NCBI GenBank assembly: GCA_903905685.1
Contig: CAIVHI010000016.1
Coordinates: forward strand, 1-12,280
From: an uncultured Bacteroidota bacterium
GTDB lineage: Bacteria > Bacteroidota > Bacteroidia > Chitinophagales > Chitinophagaceae
Direction: 5' to 3'
DNA length: 12,280 nucleotides
Below are positions 7,321-12,280 of the stretch, one piece after another. The notes beneath the pieces were generated by a model that saw nothing but the letters and a program-made list of their open reading frames with translations, was not told the DNA's origin and did not search any database. The number at the start of each line of letters is the position of its first letter. Position 1 is the first letter of the stretch. A program made the translations under genes and the position numbers.

Positions 7321-8592
7321 ATGTTATACTACCTGTTCACATATCTGCGCGACCAGTTCCACCTCATGGGGGCAGGGGTGTTCAATTACATCACCTTCCG
7401 TGCTGCCATGGCCATCATATTGTCGCTGGTCATCAGCATGGTCATGGGCAAGCGCCTCATCGATTTCCTGCGCCGCCGGCAGATAGGCGAAACCATCCGC
7501 GAATTGGGCTTGCAGGGCGAGAATCAAAAGAAGGGCACTCCCACCATGGGCGGCCTCATCATCATCGCTGCCATCATGATACCCACGCTGTTGTTTGCGA
7601 GGATCCTGAATGTCTACATCGTCCTGATGCTGGTGTCCACCCTTTGGCTCGGAATTGTAGGCTTCCTCGACGACTACATCAAAGTTTTCAAGAAAAACAA
7701 AGAAGGGCTTGCCGGCAGGTTCAAGATTTTGGGGCAAATAGGGCTGGGCATTATCGTTGGCATCACCCTTTATTACAACAACCACGTCATCATCAGTCGC
7801 GAAGTCACCCCCGGTCAGTCGGGCATACACTATGCGTCTGAGACACAGGAGTCGGGAGTGAACACCCGGAAGGATGAGAACGGCAAGGAGCATATGTATG
7901 TGAACGTGCGCACCGCCACCACCACCATCCCCTTTGTGAAGTCGCACGAGTGGAACTATGCAAAGATAGCCAGCGTGTTCGGCGATAAATATCTGGAATA
8001 CACCACACCCATCATCTATGTATTGTTCGTCATCTTCATCATTGTGGCGGTATCCAACGGTGCCAACATTACCGATGGTATCGATGGCTTGGCCACCGGC
8101 GTCTCGGCCATCATTGGCGTGTGCCTTTGGGTGTTCGCCTACCTCAGCGGCAACTATGTGTTTGCCGGATACCTAAATATTATGGATATCCCCAACTTGG
8201 GTGAGTTGTCCATTTTCATTGGTGCGTTCATTGGGGCCTGCGTGGGCTTCCTATGGTACAATGCCTACCCCGCCCAAGTATTTATGGGCGATACCGGCAG
8301 CCTCGCGCTCGGCGGCATCATTGCATCGTTGGCCATCATCGTGCGCAAAGAGTTGCTGATACCCATAACCTGCGGCATTTTCTTGGTAGAGAACCTGTCG
8401 GTGATGATACAGGTGAGCTATTTCAAGCGCACTAAAAAGAAATACGGCCAAGGCCGCAGGATATTCCTGATGGCGCCGCTGCACCACCACTTTCAGAAAA
8501 AAGGCTACCATGAAGCCAAAATCGTAACCCGCTTTTGGATTGTCGGCATCATGTTGGCCATATTGAGCATCGTAACCTTAAAACTGCAATAA
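7321..8592 (+). CDS. mraY: Phospho-N-acetylmuramoyl-pentapeptide transferase MraY
   Basis: A polytopic membrane enzyme that transfers phospho-MurNAc-pentapeptide from UDP to undecaprenyl phosphate, making lipid I. Conserved parts are GTPTMGGL (72-79), the DD pair at 117-118 with [10 protein letters not shown] after it, [12 protein letters not shown] (249-260), [12 protein letters not shown] (321-332, with Asp324), and the HHH cluster at 388-390 in [10 protein letters not shown]. These cover the known magnesium- and substrate-binding residues. At 423 residues it is about 60 longer than the Escherichia coli protein. The extra length is mostly a hydrophilic segment at about 155-225 between two membrane helices, on the side expected to be periplasmic. 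Start ATG 7321 is 6 bases after murE. The stop overlaps murD by one base (TAATG). Confidence 0.97.
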   Translation: MLYYLFTYLRDQFHLMGAGVFNYITFRAAMAIILSLVISMVMGKRLIDFLRRRQIGETIRELGLQGENQKKGTPTMGGLIIIAAIMIPTLLFARILNVYIVLMLVSTLWLGIVGFLDDYIKVFKKNKEGLAGRFKILGQIGLGIIVGITLYYNNHVIISREVTPGQSGIHYASETQESGVNTRKDENGKEHMYVNVRTATTTIPFVKSHEWNYAKIASVFGDKYLEYTTPIIYVLFVIFIIVAVSNGANITDGIDGLATGVSAIIGVCLWVFAYLSGNYVFAGYLNIMDIPNLGELSIFIGAFIGACVGFLWYNAYPAQVFMGDTGSLALGGIIASLAIIVRKELLIPITCGIFLVENLSVMIQVSYFKRTKKKYGQGRRIFLMAPLHHHFQKKGYHEAKIVTRFWIVGIMLAILSIVTLKLQ

Positions 8593-9950
8593 TGCAAACG
8601 CAAAACATCAAAAGACTGGTAGTTGTTGGTGCCGCAGAGAGCGGTGTTGGCGCGGCTGTGCTTGGCGCAAGGCGCGGGTGGGATGTGTTTGTTACCGACT
8701 TCGGCAGCATTGCGCCCCGATTCAAGGCCGTGCTCGATGCAGAAGGTATTGCTTACGAAGAAAACGGCCACACCCTCGATGCCATCCTGAATGCCGACTG
8801 CATGGTGAAGAGCCCCGGCATCCCCGAAAAGGCACCGGTAATGAAGGCCGTGCGTGCTGCGGGTATCGAGGTGTGCAGCGAAATCGAGTTTGGGTTCCGC
8901 TATAAAGGCGACTCCAAAATACTGGCCATTACCGGTAGCAACGGCAAGAGCACCACCACCAAACTGCTCTACGAAACCCTGTTGCTAGACGGTTATGACG
9001 TGGCCCTGGTGGGCAACATCGGCTACAGCTTTGCGAAAAAGATAGCCGAGCAACCGGCGCAATGGTATGTTATGGAAGTGAGCAGCTTCCAGCTCGACGA
9101 CATCCACACCTTCAGGCCCGATGTGGCGGTGCTGCTCAACATTACGCCCGACCATCTGGACCGATACGACTACGACTTCAACAACTACATCCGCTCCAAG
9201 TTCAACATAACCAGGAACCAAACGGCGGACGACTACTTTGTACTTAACGGGGATGACCCGGTGATCAAGGCATACTTAACCAACCATTCTACACACGCAA
9301 CTAAATTATTTTTCACCATGGAGGAACAACTGGGCACCGCAGACGGAGGATCAATAAACAACGGACATCTATTCATCAGTTTCGACGGCAGGACGGACGA
9401 CCTGTCCATCAACGACTTGTCGCTACGCGGCAAGCACAACCAATACAATTGTATGGCGGCAGGCATCTCGGCACTCATCGCGAAGGTGAGGAAGGAGAAA
9501 ATCAGGGAGAGTTTTTCGGGATTCAATGGCTTGGAGCATAGGCTCGAGCACGTGGCAACCGTCAAGGGCGTTGAGTTCATCAACGACAGCAAGGCCACCA
9601 ACGTCAATTCCTTGTGGTATGCCTTGGAGTGTATGGAGAAACCCGTAGTACTCATCATGGGCGGCCAAGACAAGGGCAACAACTACAACGAAATAATGGA
9701 CCTCGTGAAAGAGAAAGTGAAGGCAATAGTATGCATGGGGGTTAACAACGGCCCGATTCACGCCGCTTTCGAGAACGACATTAGAACCATAGTGGATACA
9801 GCGAGTGCGAAAGATGCGGTGCATGCCGCCTACGCGTTTGCCGACAAGGGCGACGTTGTGCTGCTGTCGCCTGCTTGCGCCAGCTTCGATCTCTTCACCA
9901 ACTACGAAGACCGGGGCAAGCAGTTCAAACAGGCCGTGAAGAACCTTTAA
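8592..9950 (+). CDS. murD: UDP-N-acetylmuramoylalanine--D-glutamate ligase MurD
   Basis: A 452-residue cytoplasmic ATP-dependent ligase that adds D-glutamate to UDP-MurNAc-L-Ala. The N-terminal domain has a Rossmann-type LVVVGAAESGVGAA (9-22) that holds the UDP substrate, and SPGIP at 74-78. The ATP loop is TGSNGKSTT (114-122). EVSSFQLDD is at 162-170, ITPDHLDRY at 184-192, and Lys203 is the likely carbamylated lysine. HRLE (316-319), NDSKATN (331-337), GGQDKG (357-362) and SPACASFDLF (426-435) mark the C-terminal part. These last blocks distinguish MurD from MurC, MurE and MurF. The start shares one base with the mraY stop. The frame is open for 19 more codons inside mraY, but the conserved N-terminus favours ATG 8592. 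The stop is 12 bases before ftsW. Confidence 0.97.
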   Translation: MQTQNIKRLVVVGAAESGVGAAVLGARRGWDVFVTDFGSIAPRFKAVLDAEGIAYEENGHTLDAILNADCMVKSPGIPEKAPVMKAVRAAGIEVCSEIEFGFRYKGDSKILAITGSNGKSTTTKLLYETLLLDGYDVALVGNIGYSFAKKIAEQPAQWYVMEVSSFQLDDIHTFRPDVAVLLNITPDHLDRYDYDFNNYIRSKFNITRNQTADDYFVLNGDDPVIKAYLTNHSTHATKLFFTMEEQLGTADGGSINNGHLFISFDGRTDDLSINDLSLRGKHNQYNCMAAGISALIAKVRKEKIRESFSGFNGLEHRLEHVATVKGVEFINDSKATNVNSLWYALECMEKPVVLIMGGQDKGNNYNEIMDLVKEKVKAIVCMGVNNGPIHAAFENDIRTIVDTASAKDAVHAAYAFADKGDVVLLSPACASFDLFTNYEDRGKQFKQAVKNL

Positions 9951-9962
9951 AACAAATTTTTT

Positions 9963-11249
9963 ATGAAACAGTTGCTTGCGCAAGTAAAGGGAGACAAGAT
10001 GATATGGGGGGTAGTATTACTACTGTCCCTGCTCAGCCTGCTCGTGGTCTATTCGTCCACGTGCTCCTTGGCCTACCGTATGGCCAAGAGCTCCAACTAC
10101 TATCTGATTAAGCAGCTCGTAGTACTGGGTTTCGGCTTGGTGATTACGTATTTCGTCCACAAAGTCAACTATACCCAGTTTGCCAAAGTGGCGGTAATCG
10201 CCTACTTCATCAGTCTGCCGCTATTGATTTTTACACTTTTCTTCGGGGCCAAAATCAACCACGGTGCCCGATGGATACCCATACCGATCCTTGGCATTAC
10301 GTTCCAAAGTTCCGACTTGGCCAAATTGGCGCTGTTCATGTTCCTCGCGCGTCAACTCAGCCTGAAGCAAAACGACATCAAAGATTTGAAGACCGGCTTC
10401 CTACCCGTCCTCATACCGGTTTTTACGACTTGCCTGTTCATTGCCCCCGAAAATCTCTCTACTGCCCTCATGTTGGGGCTCACCTGCACCATCCTATTCT
10501 TTATTGGGCGGGTGCGGATGAGGCACCTCCTGTTGCTTGCGGTGTTGGGTATATTTTTTGTCACCACCCTGTTTGTGGTTTCAAAGGTCACGGGCTTTGG
10601 CAGGGCAAGTATTTGGGAGGCCCGCATGAAGGACTATTTAGGGAACAAGCCGGCCGGTGGAAAACATAAAGACGTGTACCAGGTGGAACAGGCCAAGATT
10701 GCTATTGCCAATGGCGGCCTTCTGGGCCTTGGCCCCGGCAACAGCCGTCAGCGCAACAATCTGCCTGAAGCCTTCTCCGACTTCATCTATGCCATCATCA
10801 TCGAAGAATACGGGCTGTTGGGCGGTGGTATAATCATCATCCTCTACCTCGTCCTACTCTGGCAAAGCATCACCATTTTCAGACGGTGCCCCCGTGCATT
10901 TGGCGCTTTTTTGGCGGTGGGATTGAGCATAACGTTGGTTTTTCAAGCCATGCTCAACATGGCTGTGAACGTCCACCTTGTGCCGGTAACCGGGCTTACG
11001 CTACCCTTGGTCAGTATGGGTGGTTCCTCCATCTGGTTCAACAGTGTGGCTATTGGCATCATATTGAGTGTGAGCAGGTATGTAGACGAAATGGAGGGTG
11101 AACAGCAGGCATCGCCAAAGGCCAAAGCAGTGCCGAAGCCCCAACCCACCGTACCCGCCGAAAGCAAAATATTTGTAGAAACACCGAAGCCCGAAAAAAT
11201 GGGCAATAGGCTCAAAAACAGCGAAAACAACATTCAGCCTACTCTATAA
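9963..11249 (+). CDS. ftsW: Septal peptidoglycan glycosyltransferase FtsW (SEDS family)
   Basis: A 428-residue polytopic membrane protein of the SEDS family that polymerises lipid II into glycan strands at the septum, working with FtsI. About ten hydrophobic segments span 15-370. Family motifs are GARWIPI (101-107), a PENLSTALM block (162-170) where many relatives have PDxGT, VEQAKIAIANGG (241-252) and GLGPGNSRQR (255-264). LPEAFSDFIYA (267-277) contains Asp273, which aligns with the catalytic Asp of RodA/FtsW. NVHLVPVTGLTLPLVSMGGSS (336-356) follows. A Lys/Pro-rich cytoplasmic tail of about 55 residues follows the last helix. FtsW rather than RodA is inferred from its place between murD and murG. 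The start is 12 bases after murD, in a T-rich stretch with no Shine-Dalgarno. Confidence 0.96.
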   Translation: MKQLLAQVKGDKMIWGVVLLLSLLSLLVVYSSTCSLAYRMAKSSNYYLIKQLVVLGFGLVITYFVHKVNYTQFAKVAVIAYFISLPLLIFTLFFGAKINHGARWIPIPILGITFQSSDLAKLALFMFLARQLSLKQNDIKDLKTGFLPVLIPVFTTCLFIAPENLSTALMLGLTCTILFFIGRVRMRHLLLLAVLGIFFVTTLFVVSKVTGFGRASIWEARMKDYLGNKPAGGKHKDVYQVEQAKIAIANGGLLGLGPGNSRQRNNLPEAFSDFIYAIIIEEYGLLGGGIIIILYLVLLWQSITIFRRCPRAFGAFLAVGLSITLVFQAMLNMAVNVHLVPVTGLTLPLVSMGGSSIWFNSVAIGIILSVSRYVDEMEGEQQASPKAKAVPKPQPTVPAESKIFVETPKPEKMGNRLKNSENNIQPTL

Positions 11250-11260
11250 CTACCATCAAC

Positions 11261-12280
11261 ATGAGTGAAATGCGTATCATAATTGCAGGCGGCGGCACCG
11301 GGGGGCACATCTTCCCGGCAGTAGCCATTGCGCGCGCGTTGCAGACCCTGCAACCCGGCACGCAACTGCTATTTGTGGGCGCAATGGGCAAAATGGAGAT
11401 GGAGAAGGTGCCACAGGAAGGTTTCGAAATAGTAGGTCTCGACATTGCGGGCTTCAACCGCAGCAACATCTTCGCCAATGTTTCGTTGCCGTATAAGTTG
11501 CTGATGACGAATATCAAGGCGCGAGACATCATTAAAAAATTCAAGCCCACTGCCGTTGTCGGCGTAGGGGGTTATGCCAGTTTCCCCGTGGTGAGGGCGG
11601 CAGCGGCCATGGGCATCCCCACCATCATTCAAGAACAAAATTCGTTTGCCGGCAAGAGCAACAAGATTTTGGGCCGTACTGCGGCAGCCATCTGCGTTGC
11701 CTACTCCGGAATGGAGCGATTCTTCCCTAAAGCCAAAATAACGTTCACCGGCAACCCCGTGCGCAGAAGCATCGTGGAGGGCATCATTGCCCCCGATACC
11801 GCAAAACAGGCCATGGGCTTGCAACGGGGGGTGCCCACCGTCTTGATTACGGGTGGCAGCTTGGGCGCAAAATCGGTGAACGAAGCCATTGCCGCCCGTA
11901 TAGACCAATTGATGGCCGGCAACGTTCAGCTATTGTGGCAAACCGGCAAGCCCTTCCATGCAGCGGCACTGCAAATTGCTGCCCAATATCCCGGCCGCTT
12001 GGTAGTGCTCGACTTCATCCGTGCCATGGAGACTGCATACAGTGCTGCCGACGTGGTAGTATCTAGAAGCGGGGCCCTGGCGATAGCCGAATTGTGCATT
12101 GCAGGCAAACCTGTTGTATTTGTGCCTTATCCCTATGCCGCAGAAGACCATCAAACCTCCAATGCGCTGGCATTGACGGAGAAAGGAGCCGCAGTTATCG
12201 TGAAAAACGCCGACGCCGCTACACACCTCATACCTGCGGTGCTGGACCTTCTGGAGAACCCGGACAAGCGGAACATTATG
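11261..12280 (+). CDS. murG: UDP-GlcNAc:lipid I N-acetylglucosaminyltransferase MurG (3' end outside window)
   Basis: The frame is open for 340 codons to the right edge; complete MurG proteins are about 360-370 residues, so only a short end is missing. MurG is a GT-B glycosyltransferase on the cytoplasmic face of the membrane that adds GlcNAc to lipid I, giving lipid II. Motifs are GGGTGGH at 10-16, GVGGYASFPV at 101-110, IQEQNSFAGKSN at 123-134 (Gln where the Escherichia coli enzyme has His), GNPVR at 164-168 and TGGSLGA at 197-203. SRSGALAIAEL (268-278) and AEDHQTSNA (294-302) form the nucleotide-sugar side. ATG 11261 is preferred, with ATG 11270 (three codons on) as an alternative. The gene starts 11 bases after ftsW with no Shine-Dalgarno. 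MurC and FtsQ genes would be expected next. Confidence 0.97.
   Translation, partial: MSEMRIIIAGGGTGGHIFPAVAIARALQTLQPGTQLLFVGAMGKMEMEKVPQEGFEIVGLDIAGFNRSNIFANVSLPYKLLMTNIKARDIIKKFKPTAVVGVGGYASFPVVRAAAAMGIPTIIQEQNSFAGKSNKILGRTAAAICVAYSGMERFFPKAKITFTGNPVRRSIVEGIIAPDTAKQAMGLQRGVPTVLITGGSLGAKSVNEAIAARIDQLMAGNVQLLWQTGKPFHAAALQIAAQYPGRLVVLDFIRAMETAYSAADVVVSRSGALAIAELCIAGKPVVFVPYPYAAEDHQTSNALALTEKGAAVIVKNADAATHLIPAVLDLLENPDKRNIM

Noticed and set aside
1..12280. CRISPR array, tRNA or rRNA gene, insertion sequence or defence system
   Set aside because: I saw no evenly spaced repeat units of CRISPR size, no tRNA-like cloverleaf, no transposase and no unknown gene cluster; from 1986 on the window is a standard dcw operon.

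Overview
The window carries the front part of a division and cell wall (dcw) cluster from a member of the Bacteroidota. All supported genes are on the + strand. Four things point to this phylum: the upstream gene ends in a type IX secretion (Por) sorting tail; the FtsI-type PBP ends in a PASTA domain; MraY carries a long extra periplasmic loop; and no start codon has a recognisable Shine-Dalgarno sequence. The protein style and moderate GC content suggest a Chitinophagales- or Saprospiria-like organism, but that finer placement is only an impression.

Layout. Positions 2-1564 hold the 3' part of a gene for a large secreted protein with a probable lamin-tail domain and a T9SS tail, followed by an intrinsic terminator at 1585-1618. 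A gene-free stretch of about 420 bases (1565-1985) follows. It holds a 40-base nested inverted repeat, a perfect DnaA-box consensus with weaker neighbours, a possible minus-strand terminator, and four repeats at an exact 10-base period that look like an MraZ operator. From 1986 to the right edge the genes run mraZ, rsmH, ftsL-like, ftsI (PASTA), murE, mraY, murD, ftsW and murG, with murG cut by the window end. Gaps are 12 bases or less and three junctions overlap by one base, so this is almost certainly one operon. The usual continuation (murC, ftsQ, ftsA, ftsZ) would lie to the right.

How the genes work together. MraZ is the likely autoregulator of the operon. RsmH methylates 16S rRNA. MurD and MurE add D-Glu and meso-diaminopimelate to the UDP-MurNAc peptide. 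MraY moves the precursor to the lipid carrier (lipid I) and MurG adds GlcNAc (lipid II). FtsW polymerises lipid II and FtsI crosslinks it at the septum, with the FtsL-like protein as their divisome partner. MurF is not encoded between murE and mraY and must be elsewhere.

I see no new multi-gene system here. The items most worth a second look are in the mraZ leader (the phased operator and the DnaA boxes) and the extra loop in MraY.
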